Shown here in pieces: positions 39,770 to 49,151 of a stretch of DNA of 64,000 bases. Where the stretch lies: NCBI GenBank assembly GCA_964636705.1, contig CAZWUJ010000017.1:15318-79317 (forward strand), given 5' to 3'. The notes under the pieces were generated by a model, which worked only from the letters and a program-made list of their open reading frames with translations, was not told the origin of the DNA and did not search any database. The position numbers and the translations under genes are program-made. Each line of letters starts with the position of its first letter. Within the stretch, counting starts at the first letter, position 1. Source of the stretch: VXRJ01 sp964636705. Its GTDB lineage: Bacteria; Acidobacteriota; Vicinamibacteria; Vicinamibacterales; UBA8438.

Positions 39770-40771
39770 TCAGTTCGACGGCCGGCGGCGGCCGGTGGGA
39801 CGCTGTCCGAGGGCGCGCTGGATCACTTCGTACTGCACAGCCGTGATGCGGCCGATCGACTCGATCCAGTAGGCGGCGTTGTGGCCTCCCGGCTGCTGCA
39901 TGTAGTCGAAGGGAATGTCCTGATCCATCATGTGGCGCGCCAGCTCGCGGGCCCCGCTGATCAGGCGATCCTCCGTGCCGCAGTCGAGATAGATATGCGG
40001 AAGGTCCTCTCGGGGGGCCTGGGTGATCAGCTTGAAGGGATCGTAGGCGTCCGCCTGCTCCGGGGTGGTGAACATGGTTCCCTGGGGCGTCCGCTCCACC
40101 TGGCTGCTGAAACCCTCGATGCCGATGAGCGGGTTCGGCTGGCGGCGCCGCGCCTCCTGTTCCGGCGTCAACTGCCGCGGCTCGCGCGCGGGCATCTCGC
40201 CGCGCATCCTGGCCGCCGCCTGACGCCCGTACTCAAGGGCGCCGCTCGTGCTGCCGATCGATATGAACATTCCGGGGTTGCGCAGACCCATCGTGATCGC
40301 CCCGTAGCCCCCCATCGACAAGCCGGTGATTGCCCGTCCCTCACGGCGTGCGATCGTGCGGAAGTTCCAGTCCACGTGACTGACCACGTCCTGAATGACG
40401 TGGTCCTCCCAGTTGTTCTTCTGGTCCCCTTCGTTCTCGGCCCAGTTGACGTACCAGGAGTTTCCCGCATCGGGCATCACGATGATCAGGTCGTCGTAGA
40501 GGCCGGCATAGAACGGCGCGCCGTTGGCGAGGCCCCACGCCGTGTAGTTCTGCGTCAGGCCATGAAGCAGGTACAGCACGGGATAGCGCTCGGTCGACGT
40601 CTCGTAGTCGCCCGGCAGCAGGATGTTGTATTTCATGGTCCGATCAACGGCCGGGCTGTGGAACTCGACCGTCTGGAGCTCCCGCTCCGAGGCAGTCGCC
40701 GCGCCGGCCGTCGCCGCCAGAACGAACGGGACCGCCGCCGCCGTCGCCCGCAGGAATTGCCGTCTCAGCAT
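39770..40771 (-). CDS. Tat-exported esterase (esterase D/antigen 85-like alpha/beta hydrolase)
   Basis: 333 residues. The signal peptide has a twin-arginine motif (MLRRQFLRAT), so export in the folded state is likely. The hydrolase has HGLTQNYTAW near the oxyanion hole, the nucleophile Ser152 in GLSMGGYGA, an acid in LDCGTEDRLI and the histidine in QPGGHNAAYW. The fold is that of putative esterases acting on short acyl or feruloyl esters; the substrate is unknown. AGGAGGAG precedes the ATG. Divergent from the quinoprotein gene. Confidence 0.85.
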   Translation of the reverse strand: MLRRQFLRATAAAVPFVLAATAGAATASERELQTVEFHSPAVDRTMKYNILLPGDYETSTERYPVLYLLHGLTQNYTAWGLANGAPFYAGLYDDLIIVMPDAGNSWYVNWAENEGDQKNNWEDHVIQDVVSHVDWNFRTIARREGRAITGLSMGGYGAITMGLRNPGMFISIGSTSGALEYGRQAAARMRGEMPAREPRQLTPEQEARRRQPNPLIGIEGFSSQVERTPQGTMFTTPEQADAYDPFKLITQAPREDLPHIYLDCGTEDRLISGARELARHMMDQDIPFDYMQQPGGHNAAYWIESIGRITAVQYEVIQRALGQRPTGRRRPSN

Positions 40772-40859
40772 CGTTCTCCTCCTGTCCCTCGCACGGCGCA
40801 CCTTCCGGCACCAGTGTATGCTTTCTTCTTCGCTTTGCGTCACGACGGAGGAATCCCCG

Positions 40860-42845
40860 ATGCGATACGTCCGAAACCGATCCGACGCCCCCACAGGCTG
40901 GGTCCTGGTCCTGGTGGCCGGAATCCTGTGTGCCTCCAGCGGGCTGGCCGCCCAGGAGGAAGGGACCCAGAACGGGGAGTGGCCGAGTTATGGCGGCGAC
41001 CTCGCGCATACGCGGTACTCGCCGCTCGATCTGATCGACGGCGACAACTTCAACGACCTCGAATTGGTCTGGTCCTTCCGGACCGACAACTTCGGGTCGC
41101 GGCCGGAGTTCCTGCTTCAGGCAACGCCGCTCATGGTGGACGGCACGCTCTTCGCCACCGTGGGCACCCGGCGGGCGGCGGTCGCGCTGGATGCCGCAAC
41201 CGGCGAGCTCCTCTGGTTCCACCGCTACGACGAGGGTGAACGGGGCGCCGCGGCGCCGCGGCGGCTCTCCGGACGAGGACTCGCCTACGTGGATGACGGC
41301 GGCGACGGAAAGATCTTCTACGTCACCCCCGGCTACCACCTTATCGGCCTGAACGCAAAGACCGGCCGGCGCCTCGACGACTTCGGCGCCGACGGCATCG
41401 TGGATCTCAAGACCCAGCTCGATCAGGACATCGACCTCGTGACCGGCGAGATCGGCCTGCATGCCGCACCCGTCGCGGTCGGCGACACGATCGTCATCGG
41501 CGCCGCGCACCTCCCGGGCGGCGCGCCGCCGTCGATGACCAACGTCAAGGGATACATCCGCGGCTACGACACGAGCACGGGCGACCGGAAGTGGATCTTC
41601 CACACCATTCCGCAGGGCGACCAATTCGGCAACGACACCTGGGAAGGCGATTCGTGGCGCTACACCGGCAACACGGGCGTCTGGGCCCAGATGACGATAG
41701 ACCCGGAACTGAACATGGTCTACATGCCGATCGAGATGCCGACGAACGACTACTACGGCGGACACCGGCTCGGCGACAACCTCTTCTCGGACAGCCTCGT
41801 GGCACTGGACCTCGATACCGGCGAGCGGAAGTGGCACTTCCAGATCACCCACCACGACGTCTGGGACTGGGATTTGCCCGCCGCGCCGGTTCTCGCGGAT
41901 ATCACGGTCGACGGCCGCGACATCAAAGCGGTGGTGCTGCCCACCAAGCAGTCGTGGCTCTTCGTCTTCGACCGCGAGACGGGCGAGCCGGTGTGGCCGA
42001 TCGAGGAGCAGCCCGTTCCGCCGTCCGACATTCCCGGCGAGCGCCTCGCGCCGACCCAGCCGCACCCCACGAAACCGCCCGCCTTCGATGAGCAGGGTAT
42101 CGGGCCGGACGACTTGATCGACTGGACGCCTGAACTGCGCCAGCGCGCGCTCGATGTGCTCAACCGATTCCGGTACGGGCCGTCCCTCTATACGCCGCCT
42201 TCGGTCGGTACCGCGGACGGCACATACGGCACGCTGCAGGTCCCGGCCTCGACCGGTGGCGTCAACTGGCCCGGCGGGTCGTTCGATCCGGAAACGGGGG
42301 TTTTCTACCAGTTCTCCAAGACCGAGGTAACCAACCTGGGGCTGGTCAACGACCCGGAACGGTCCGACATGAATTTCATCCGCGGCCGGCCGGAAGGGGT
42401 GAGCGCGCGTGACGACGCGCTCAACGTCGAGGGGATCCCGATCATCAAGCCGCCGTGGGGCCGCATCAGTGCGATCGACCTGAACGCGGGCGAGATCCTC
42501 TGGCAGGTGGCCCACGGCGAGACCGCCGACAACATCCGCAACCATCGGCTGCTCGAAGGCGTGGTCGTCCCCCGGACCGGACGGCCGGGCCGCGTCGGGA
42601 CGCTCGTGACAAGAACGCTGGTGGTTGCCGGTGACGGCGGCTCGTGGACCAACGAGGATGGCGAGACGGGCGCGATGCTCCGAGCCTACGACAAGGCGAC
42701 CGGCGAGGAGCTGGGTCAGGTCTGGATGCCGGCCCAGCAGACCGGATCGCCGATGACGTACTCGGTCGACGGGAAGCAGTACATCGTCGTTGCGGTAAGC
42801 GGCGGCGGCTACGGCGGCGAGTTCCTCGCGTTCGCCCTGCCATGA
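40860..42845 (+). CDS. secreted PQQ-dependent dehydrogenase (quinoprotein glucose dehydrogenase family, soluble form)
   Basis: 661 residues. After a signal peptide (VLVLVAGILCASSGLAAQEE) comes an eight-bladed PQQ propeller. It begins WPSYGGDLAHTRYSPLDLID and contains ALDAATGELLWFHRYDEG, THHDVWDWDLPAAPVLADI, WPGGSFDPETGVFYQFSKTE and IDLNAGEILWQVAHGET. It lacks the N-terminal membrane helices of E. coli-type Gcd and has no heme motif, so its electron acceptor is a separate protein. The start ATG at 40860 has GGAGG about 8 nt upstream. Its stop overlaps the transhydrogenase alpha gene (ATGA), an unexpected operon partner. Confidence 0.88.
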   Translation: MRYVRNRSDAPTGWVLVLVAGILCASSGLAAQEEGTQNGEWPSYGGDLAHTRYSPLDLIDGDNFNDLELVWSFRTDNFGSRPEFLLQATPLMVDGTLFATVGTRRAAVALDAATGELLWFHRYDEGERGAAAPRRLSGRGLAYVDDGGDGKIFYVTPGYHLIGLNAKTGRRLDDFGADGIVDLKTQLDQDIDLVTGEIGLHAAPVAVGDTIVIGAAHLPGGAPPSMTNVKGYIRGYDTSTGDRKWIFHTIPQGDQFGNDTWEGDSWRYTGNTGVWAQMTIDPELNMVYMPIEMPTNDYYGGHRLGDNLFSDSLVALDLDTGERKWHFQITHHDVWDWDLPAAPVLADITVDGRDIKAVVLPTKQSWLFVFDRETGEPVWPIEEQPVPPSDIPGERLAPTQPHPTKPPAFDEQGIGPDDLIDWTPELRQRALDVLNRFRYGPSLYTPPSVGTADGTYGTLQVPASTGGVNWPGGSFDPETGVFYQFSKTEVTNLGLVNDPERSDMNFIRGRPEGVSARDDALNVEGIPIIKPPWGRISAIDLNAGEILWQVAHGETADNIRNHRLLEGVVVPRTGRPGRVGTLVTRTLVVAGDGGSWTNEDGETGAMLRAYDKATGEELGQVWMPAQQTGSPMTYSVDGKQYIVVAVSGGGYGGEFLAFALP

Positions 42846-44014
42846 TCATTGGCGTTCCCAAGGAAGCGTTTCCGGGCGAGCGGCGTGTCGCGCTAGTCCC
42901 GGGCGTTCTCGCAGGGCTTGCAAGGGCGTCGCTCGACGTCCTTGTCGAGCCGTCCGCCGGGGCCGCAGCCGGTTTTCCCGACACCGCCTACACCGATGCC
43001 GGCGCACGGATCGCCGCGTCGCGGGAACAACTGTTCGCGGATGCCGACCTCGTGCTGCAGGTGCGCAGCCCGGGCGCGGCAGGTGACGCCGGACGGGCCG
43101 ATCTGGAGCTGCTCCGCTCCGGCCAGGCAATCATCGGGCTGTCGGATCCGCTCGGCGAGCCCGCGGCCGCGCAGGCGGTAGCCGAACGGGGCGCCGTTGC
43201 GTTCTCGATGGAGTTGATCCCGCGCATCACGCGGGCGCAGAGTATGGACGCCCTGTCGTCGATGGCGACGATCGCCGGCTACAAGGCGGTGCTGCTCGCC
43301 GCCGCCGCGCTTCCGCGGATGTTCCCGATGATGATGACCGCAGCCGGCACCGTCGCCCCGGCCAGAGTCTTCGTCGTCGGCGCTGGCGTCGCGGGGCTCC
43401 AGGCCATCGCCTCGGCCCGGCGGCTCGGGGCGCGCGTTGAAGCGTACGATGTCCGTCCCGCCGTCAAGGAACAGGTCGAGAGCCTCGGCGCATCCTTCGT
43501 CGAGCTGCCGCTCGAGACCGAGGGAGCCGAAGACGCTGGCGGCTACGCCAAGGCGCAGGACGAATCGTTCTACCAGCGGCAGCGGGAGACGATGGCGCGT
43601 GTCGTCGCAGCGAGCGACGTCGTGATTACCACCGCCCTGATCCCCGGCAAGACAGCGCCGATCCTCGTAACGGCCGACGCCGTCGCGGGTATGGCGCCCG
43701 GCTCGGTGGTCGTGGACCTGGCGGCAGAGCGGGGCGGCAACTGCGAGCCGACCCGGGGAGACGAGACGGTGGTGACCGGCAACGGCGTCACAATCCTCGG
43801 TCCGACCAACCTGCCGTCCACCGTGCCCTACCACGCGTCGCAGATGTACGCGAAGAACATCTCGACGCTCCTGCTGCACTTGGTGAAAGACGGCACGCTC
43901 GCCCTCGACATGGACGACGAGATCACCGCCGGCACTCTCGTGTCGCGCGACGGCGCGGTCGTCCACCCGCGCATCCGCGAGCTGCTCGACACGCCCGCAT
44001 CGACCGGAGAGTAA
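42842..44014 (+). CDS. pntAA: NAD(P) transhydrogenase alpha subunit, domain I
   Basis: NAD(H)-binding subunit of proton-translocating transhydrogenase, 390 residues, related to alanine dehydrogenase. It has IIGVPKEAFPGERRVALVP, the Rossmann motif VFVVGAGVAGLQAIASA followed by ARVEAYDVRPAVKEQVESLG, and VVVDLAAERGGNCEPT. In this three-subunit form the membrane domain is a separate gene. The ATG overlaps the upstream quinoprotein stop. The order pntAA-pntAB-pntB is complete downstream. Confidence 0.95.
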   Translation: MIIGVPKEAFPGERRVALVPGVLAGLARASLDVLVEPSAGAAAGFPDTAYTDAGARIAASREQLFADADLVLQVRSPGAAGDAGRADLELLRSGQAIIGLSDPLGEPAAAQAVAERGAVAFSMELIPRITRAQSMDALSSMATIAGYKAVLLAAAALPRMFPMMMTAAGTVAPARVFVVGAGVAGLQAIASARRLGARVEAYDVRPAVKEQVESLGASFVELPLETEGAEDAGGYAKAQDESFYQRQRETMARVVAASDVVITTALIPGKTAPILVTADAVAGMAPGSVVVDLAAERGGNCEPTRGDETVVTGNGVTILGPTNLPSTVPYHASQMYAKNISTLLLHLVKDGTLALDMDDEITAGTLVSRDGAVVHPRIRELLDTPASTGE

Positions 44015-44016
44015 GC

Positions 44017-44295
44017 ATGGACGTTCTCATTCCGCTCCTTACAATCTTCATGCTGGCCGTCTTCGTCGGCTTCGAGATCATCACGAAGGTTCCGCCGCTC
44101 CTGCACACCCCCCTGATGTCGGGCAGCAACGCGATCTCCGGCATCACGATCATCGGCGCGTTGCTATCGGTCGCATCCGGCAACGAGATGGCGCGAATGC
44201 TCGGCTTCGCGGCGCTGGTGATCGCTACCATCAACGTCGTAGGCGGCTTCCTGGTGACCAACCGGATGCTCGGCATGTTCCGCAAGAAGGACTGA
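44017..44295 (+). CDS. pntAB: NAD(P) transhydrogenase alpha subunit, membrane part
   Basis: 92 residues with three to four membrane helices (IPLLTIFMLAVFVGFEIITKV, LGFAALVIATINVVGGFLVT). It contains the conserved PPLLHTPLMSGSNAISGI, which forms part of the proton channel. It starts 2 nt after the pntAA stop and precedes pntB by 19 nt. Confidence 0.93.
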   Translation: MDVLIPLLTIFMLAVFVGFEIITKVPPLLHTPLMSGSNAISGITIIGALLSVASGNEMARMLGFAALVIATINVVGGFLVTNRMLGMFRKKD

Positions 44296-44314
44296 CGTTC
44301 GAGACCAGAACACC

Positions 44315-45727
44315 GTGGACAGCACCTTCATCAACCTCATCTACCTGTTCGCCTCGGTCCTCTTCATTCTGGGGATCCGGGGGCTGACCCATCCGCGCAC
44401 CGCGGTCCGTGGCAACCTCCTGGGCGCCACCGGGATGCTCCTTGCGGTCGTGGCGACCCTGCTGGACCGGGAGATCTTCGGCGCCGGCACCGACGCCTTC
44501 CTTTGGATCGTGGCCGGCATCGGGCTGGGCGCGGCCATCGGCGCCACCCTCGCGCTCCGTATCGCGATGACCGCGATGCCGGAAATGGTGGCGCTGCTCA
44601 ACGCGTTCGGTGGCGGCGCGTCCGCGCTGGTCGCTGGCGCGGTGCTGGTGAGCGAGTCGGACCCGGCCGCCCAGACGACCGTCGCCACCGTGGCCTCCGG
44701 TCTGATCGGATCGGTCACCTTCTGGGGCAGCCTCGTCGCCTTCGACAAGCTGCGTGGCCTCCTGCTGCCCGACCAGCCGGTGGTCTTCCCCGGCCAACAG
44801 GTGCTGAACGGCGTCCTCGGCCTGGCCGCCCTCGGGTGCGGAGCGTTCGTGGTGGCGGATGCCGGGATTGGTGGTCTCAGTCCCGTCGGTTACTACGTCG
44901 CGCTCGTGGCGGTCGCGTCGGTCCTGGGCGTGCTGCTGACGATTCCGATCGGCGGCGCCGACATGCCGGTCGCCATCGCGCTACTGAATTCCTATTCGGG
45001 CCTCGCCGCCGCCTCGACCGGCTTTGTGCTGAACAACAACATCCTGATCATCACGGGCTCGCTCGTCGGCGCCTCCGGACTCATCCTGACCCGGATCATG
45101 TGCAAGGCAATGAACCGGTCGCTGGTCAACGTGCTCATCGGCGCCATCGCGGAAGGGGAGACGTCCTCCGCCGATGCTGACGCGGTGTACGCCGGCCGGG
45201 TGAAGAGCACGTCCGCCGAAGAGGTGGCGATGCTGTTCGACGGCGCGCGCCGCGCCGTGATCGTTCCGGGCTACGGCCTCGCGGTGTCGCAGGCGCAGCA
45301 CCAGGTGCGCGACCTCGCCAACCTCCTCGAGGAGCGCGGGGTCGAGGTGGAATACGCCATACATCCGGTCGCCGGCCGGATGCCCGGCCACATGAACGTG
45401 CTGCTGGCCGAAGCGGACGTCGACTACGACAAGCTGAAGGAGATGGACGAGATCAATCCATCGTTCGAACAAACGGACGTCAGCATCGTGATCGGCGCCA
45501 ACGACATCGTCAATCCGGTCGCCCGGACCGACCCGAAGAGCCCCATCGCGGGCATGCCTATTCTGAACGTCGATCAGTCGCGCACGGTCATAGTCATCAA
45601 GCGGAGCCTCTCCCCCGGTTTCGCGGGCATCCCCAATCCGCTCTTCGCCGCCGACAACGCGCTGATGTTCTTCGGCGACGGCAAGAAGGCGATGCTCGAC
45701 CTCATCGCGGCCGTCAAGGAATCGTAG
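44315..45727 (+). CDS. pntB: NAD(P) transhydrogenase beta subunit
   Basis: 470 residues. The N-terminal half has about eight or nine membrane helices (GIRGLTHPRTAVRGNLLGA, MVALLNAFGGGASALVAG). The C-terminal domain III binds NADP(H) (IVPGYGLAVSQAQHQVRDL, IHPVAGRMPGHMNVLLAEA, VIGANDIVNPVARTDP). It couples proton influx to NADPH formation. A GTG start gives MDSTFINL; the ribosome-binding site is weak. It completes the pnt operon begun at 42842. Confidence 0.95.
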   Translation: MDSTFINLIYLFASVLFILGIRGLTHPRTAVRGNLLGATGMLLAVVATLLDREIFGAGTDAFLWIVAGIGLGAAIGATLALRIAMTAMPEMVALLNAFGGGASALVAGAVLVSESDPAAQTTVATVASGLIGSVTFWGSLVAFDKLRGLLLPDQPVVFPGQQVLNGVLGLAALGCGAFVVADAGIGGLSPVGYYVALVAVASVLGVLLTIPIGGADMPVAIALLNSYSGLAAASTGFVLNNNILIITGSLVGASGLILTRIMCKAMNRSLVNVLIGAIAEGETSSADADAVYAGRVKSTSAEEVAMLFDGARRAVIVPGYGLAVSQAQHQVRDLANLLEERGVEVEYAIHPVAGRMPGHMNVLLAEADVDYDKLKEMDEINPSFEQTDVSIVIGANDIVNPVARTDPKSPIAGMPILNVDQSRTVIVIKRSLSPGFAGIPNPLFAADNALMFFGDGKKAMLDLIAAVKES

Positions 45728-45816
45728 CGGCCCGTCTAGCTGGAACGGACTTGTCCCTGATGCGTGAGGGGGCGGGTAGACTTGTCACCGACCGGCAACG
45801 TCGCAGGAGGTTCCCG

Positions 45817-46920
45817 ATGCACCTGGTTCCACGCCTCGCCACGGCACTCGCCCTTACCTGTCTCGTCTGGTTCGTCGCGGCCGACGTCAACGTCATCACG
45901 CAGTCGTCGACCACCAATCCGTACCGCGCTACCTATGGTTGGGAACAACTGCCGGAGGGACGGGTCCTCGGCACCGTGAGCGGCGTCTTTCCCGATCCGG
46001 ACGGCCAGCACCTCTGGATCCTCGACCGGTGCGGGGCGAACGAGTGCGCCGGCACCGACATCGCGCCGATCCTGAAGTTCGATCTCGACGGCAACCTGGT
46101 CGACAGCTTCGGCGCCGGCCTGTTCGCTTTCCCGCACGGCTTCTTTCTCGATCATGAGGGATTCCTCTGGGTGACCGAGGGGGGCTCGCACGGCGATTCA
46201 CGCGCCGTGGCGGGCGAAGCGATGGGAATAGGACATCAGGTACTGAAACTGAATCAGCAGGGAGACGTCGTGATGCGCCTGGGCGAGGCCGGTGTCTGGG
46301 GCGATGGCCCGAATCACTTCAACGGCCCGTCCGGCGTGGTCGTCGCCCCCAACGGCGACATCTGGGTCTCCGATGGCCACCGGGGCGGCAACAACCGGAT
46401 CGTGAAGTTCTCGGCCGACGGCACGTTCCTGCTGGAAGTGGGCGGCGGCGTCGGCTCGGAGAGCAAGGAAGCGGCCCGCTTCTCGGATCCGCACGACATC
46501 AAGATGGACTCCCAGGGCCGCGTTTACGTCGCCGACCGCGGCAACAGCCGGATACAGGTGTTCAACCAGGAAGGCGAACTGCTCTATATCTGGACCCACT
46601 ACGGCAAGCCGAGCGGACTGTTCATCGACCGCACCGACATCCTCTACGCAGGCGACGGTCTGTCCGGCATGGTCCGGGCCGGCCCGCCGGACAACTGGCG
46701 CAGCAATCTGGGTTGGGAGAAGGGGATCCGGATCGGCGACCTCAAGACCGAGCAGGCGTGGGTGACCCACTTCATCCCGCAGCACGACGAGGACGTGGGC
46801 GCCGGCATCGAGTTCCTCGGCGTCGACTTCGACGGAAACATCTACGCGGGCGAGGTAAGCCGCCGCCGCCTGGTCCGCTACGTCCCGCACCGCCCGTCGG
46901 AGCTGTTCCGCACGCAGTAG
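45817..46920 (+). CDS. secreted NHL-repeat beta-propeller protein
   Basis: 367 residues. A signal peptide or anchor (residues 5-25) is followed by a six-bladed NHL propeller with repeats such as FNGPSGVVVAPNGDIWVSDG, FSDPHDIKMDSQGRVYVADR and NSRIQVFNQEGELLYIW. It resembles peptidyl-alpha-hydroxyglycine amidating lyase-type propellers, which in animals act after the copper monooxygenase PHM. The region also encodes PHM-like proteins, but no lyase activity can be claimed from sequence alone. I chose the ATG at 45817, with AGGAGG 8 nt upstream. Confidence 0.75.
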   Translation: MHLVPRLATALALTCLVWFVAADVNVITQSSTTNPYRATYGWEQLPEGRVLGTVSGVFPDPDGQHLWILDRCGANECAGTDIAPILKFDLDGNLVDSFGAGLFAFPHGFFLDHEGFLWVTEGGSHGDSRAVAGEAMGIGHQVLKLNQQGDVVMRLGEAGVWGDGPNHFNGPSGVVVAPNGDIWVSDGHRGGNNRIVKFSADGTFLLEVGGGVGSESKEAARFSDPHDIKMDSQGRVYVADRGNSRIQVFNQEGELLYIWTHYGKPSGLFIDRTDILYAGDGLSGMVRAGPPDNWRSNLGWEKGIRIGDLKTEQAWVTHFIPQHDEDVGAGIEFLGVDFDGNIYAGEVSRRRLVRYVPHRPSELFRTQ

Positions 46921-46925
46921 GGAAC

Positions 46926-47762
46926 GTGCCGGAGCTGCCGGAGGTAGAGCGCGGACGCAAACTCGCGGAAGCCGTGGCGGTCGGGCGCCGCATCAAAACG
47001 GTTGCGTGCGCCGAGGACCCGATCGTCTTCGCCGGAGTCGCCAACCGACAGTGGCGCCGGGGGCTCGAAGGCAAGCGAGTGGTGGCGGCCCGCCGGTGGG
47101 GCAAGCAACTCTGGCTGGAGCTGGATGCGCCGCCGCATCCGCTGTTCCACTTCGGAATGGCCGGCGGATTCAAGACACCCGCGTCCGTTCCGCTGCAGCT
47201 CAAGTCGGGACCGCGCGAGGATGCGTCGGTCTGGCCCCCACGGTTCGTGAAGATCCGGCTGCGGCTCGACGACGGCGGGGAGCTCGCCATGACCGACGGC
47301 CGGCGGCTCGGGCGCCTGCTGCTGCGCGAGAATCCGGAGCAGGAGCCGCCGGTGTCGAAGCTCGGTTTCGATCCGTTCCTCGCCATGCCGGCACCAGCGC
47401 GGTTCTCCGCGCTGGTCCGAGCCCGCAGCGGGATCGTCAAGTCGCTTCTGCTCGATCAGTCCTTCGCGGCCGGGGTGGGCAACTGGATCGCGGACGAGGC
47501 GCTCTTCCAGGCCGGGATCGATCCCCGGCGGCGCGCCTCTTCGCTTACGGACACGGAAGCTCGGCGGCTGCGGGCCAGACTTCGCTCGATCGTCAGGCGC
47601 GCGGTGGAGGCCAATGCGGACGATTCCTTGTACCCCCGCACCTGGCTGTTCCACCGCCGCTGGGGAAGGCGGGATGACGCCCGTACGACGCGCGGCGAGC
47701 CGATCGAGCACCTGACGATCGGCGGGCGCACGACGGCTTGGGTCCCACGGCGCCAAGGCTGA
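46926..47762 (+). CDS. mutM: Fpg/Nei-family DNA glycosylase with a zincless finger
   Basis: 278-residue base-excision enzyme. The GTG start gives PELPEVE, placing the catalytic Pro2 and Glu3 at the mature N-terminus. Lys60 (RRWGKQLWL) corresponds to the conserved lysine of domain 1. The helix-two-turn-helix is seen in SFAAGVGNWIADEALFQAG. The C-terminal finger normally has four cysteines; here RTWLFHRRWGRRDDARTTRG and TIGGRTTAWVPRRQG contain none, as in the zincless finger of NEIL1. It could therefore be a Nei-like rather than a true 8-oxoguanine enzyme. It lies 5 nt after the NHL gene. Confidence 0.85.
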   Translation: MPELPEVERGRKLAEAVAVGRRIKTVACAEDPIVFAGVANRQWRRGLEGKRVVAARRWGKQLWLELDAPPHPLFHFGMAGGFKTPASVPLQLKSGPREDASVWPPRFVKIRLRLDDGGELAMTDGRRLGRLLLRENPEQEPPVSKLGFDPFLAMPAPARFSALVRARSGIVKSLLLDQSFAAGVGNWIADEALFQAGIDPRRRASSLTDTEARRLRARLRSIVRRAVEANADDSLYPRTWLFHRRWGRRDDARTTRGEPIEHLTIGGRTTAWVPRRQG

Positions 47763-47794
47763 TAAGATGCGGTGACGCTTGCGGAGGCCGACAG

Positions 47795-49135
47795 ATGAGA
47801 ACCAGCGCATTCAGGGCACGACTCGGCATGCTGGCGGCCGCGGCTGCTGTCGCGGTCGCTCTCCCGACGGGGGCGGTCGCCCAGGACAACACCGTCACCT
47901 TCACGAAGCACGTGGCGCCCATCCTGCAGCAGAACTGCCAGGTGTGCCACCGGGCGGGCGAAATCGGGCCGATGTCGCTAATGAACTACAGCGAGGTCCG
48001 GCCATGGGGTCGGTCGATCCGCCAGAAGGTGGCGGACCGCGAGATGCCGCCGTACCAGTACGATCTGGATGTCGGCATTCAGGCCCTGCAGTACGACCCG
48101 CGCCTTTCCGTCGAAGAGATCGCGACCATCGTCGCCTGGGTGGATGGCGGCATGGTCGAGGGTGATCCGGCCGACATGCCACCGCCGGTCGAGTGGCCGC
48201 CGCGGGGCGAGTGGCGCCTCGCGGAACAGTTCGGCCAGCCCGACCTCATCGTTCCGGCGAAGCCGTACACCGTCACGGCCGAAGGCTCGGACCTCTGGTG
48301 GGAGCCGCTGGCCGATGTTCCGCTGGACGAAGACCGGTACATCAAGGCCATCGAAGTCAAGCCGTCGGTGGAAGGCCGCCATGTCGTCCATCACGCCAAT
48401 ACGAGTCTGTACCTGCGCAACGCGGACGGCGAACTGGAGATGCAGGGCCGCGGACGCTTTACGGAGTACGCCAGCGGCAAGCTCGGCGAGATCGTCCCGG
48501 AGGGCGCGGGTCGGCTATTGCCCGCGAACTCGGTGGTCCGTTGGAGCATCCACTACTACCCGATGGGGGAAGTGGTGGAGAACGAAGTGACGGAACTCGC
48601 CTTCTGGTTCCACCCGAAGGGCTACGAGCCCGAGTACATCCAGGACCTGGGCCGCTACAACCTGGTGGGCGATCTGGCCATTCCACCCCACGGCTCGCAG
48701 ATCCTCCAGGGATTCCACACGTTCGACCACCCAGTGCGGATCGACAGCTTCCAGCCCCACGGGCACCTGCGGCTGCGCGGAGCGTCGCTCGAGATCTTCC
48801 ACCCTTCCACCGGGGAGCGGGAAGTGGTCAGCATGATCACGGACTGGACCACCTGGTGGCAGCACAGCCACCTCTACGAGGAAGACGTGGCGCCGCTGAT
48901 GCCGACCGGTTCCGTCATGATCCTGACCCACTGGTACGACAATAGCGCGGACAATCCGAACAACCCGGACCCGGAACAGTGGGTCTACCGTGGCGGCCGC
49001 ACGACCGACGAGATGTCGCACGCCTGGATCGCCATCACGCATCTCGATGAAGAGGGCTATCAGCGGATCAAGGCAGAGCGGGAGGCGAAGAAGCTGGCCG
49101 AGACGCTCGCCGGCGGCGACGGCGGCGGGCAGTAG
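47795..49135 (+). CDS. secreted cytochrome c / copper type II monooxygenase-like fusion, distant third member
   Basis: 446 residues, with the same architecture as the proteins at 18132 and 20941 but clearly diverged. A signal peptide ends GAVAQ. The heme site is CQVCH at 48-52, followed by the shared MNYSEVRPWGRSIRQKV segment. Copper-type ligands are His199-His200 (VVHHANTS), His253 (SIHYYPMG), His322/His324 (PHGHLRLRG) and Met407 (TTDEM). The ATG at 47795 has GGAGG upstream. It is followed after 16 nt by an unrecognised secreted protein, echoing the two-gene layout of the duplicated units. Confidence 0.78.
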   Translation: MRTSAFRARLGMLAAAAAVAVALPTGAVAQDNTVTFTKHVAPILQQNCQVCHRAGEIGPMSLMNYSEVRPWGRSIRQKVADREMPPYQYDLDVGIQALQYDPRLSVEEIATIVAWVDGGMVEGDPADMPPPVEWPPRGEWRLAEQFGQPDLIVPAKPYTVTAEGSDLWWEPLADVPLDEDRYIKAIEVKPSVEGRHVVHHANTSLYLRNADGELEMQGRGRFTEYASGKLGEIVPEGAGRLLPANSVVRWSIHYYPMGEVVENEVTELAFWFHPKGYEPEYIQDLGRYNLVGDLAIPPHGSQILQGFHTFDHPVRIDSFQPHGHLRLRGASLEIFHPSTGEREVVSMITDWTTWWQHSHLYEEDVAPLMPTGSVMILTHWYDNSADNPNNPDPEQWVYRGGRTTDEMSHAWIAITHLDEEGYQRIKAEREAKKLAETLAGGDGGGQ

Positions 49136-49151
49136 GGAGACTACAGCAGCG

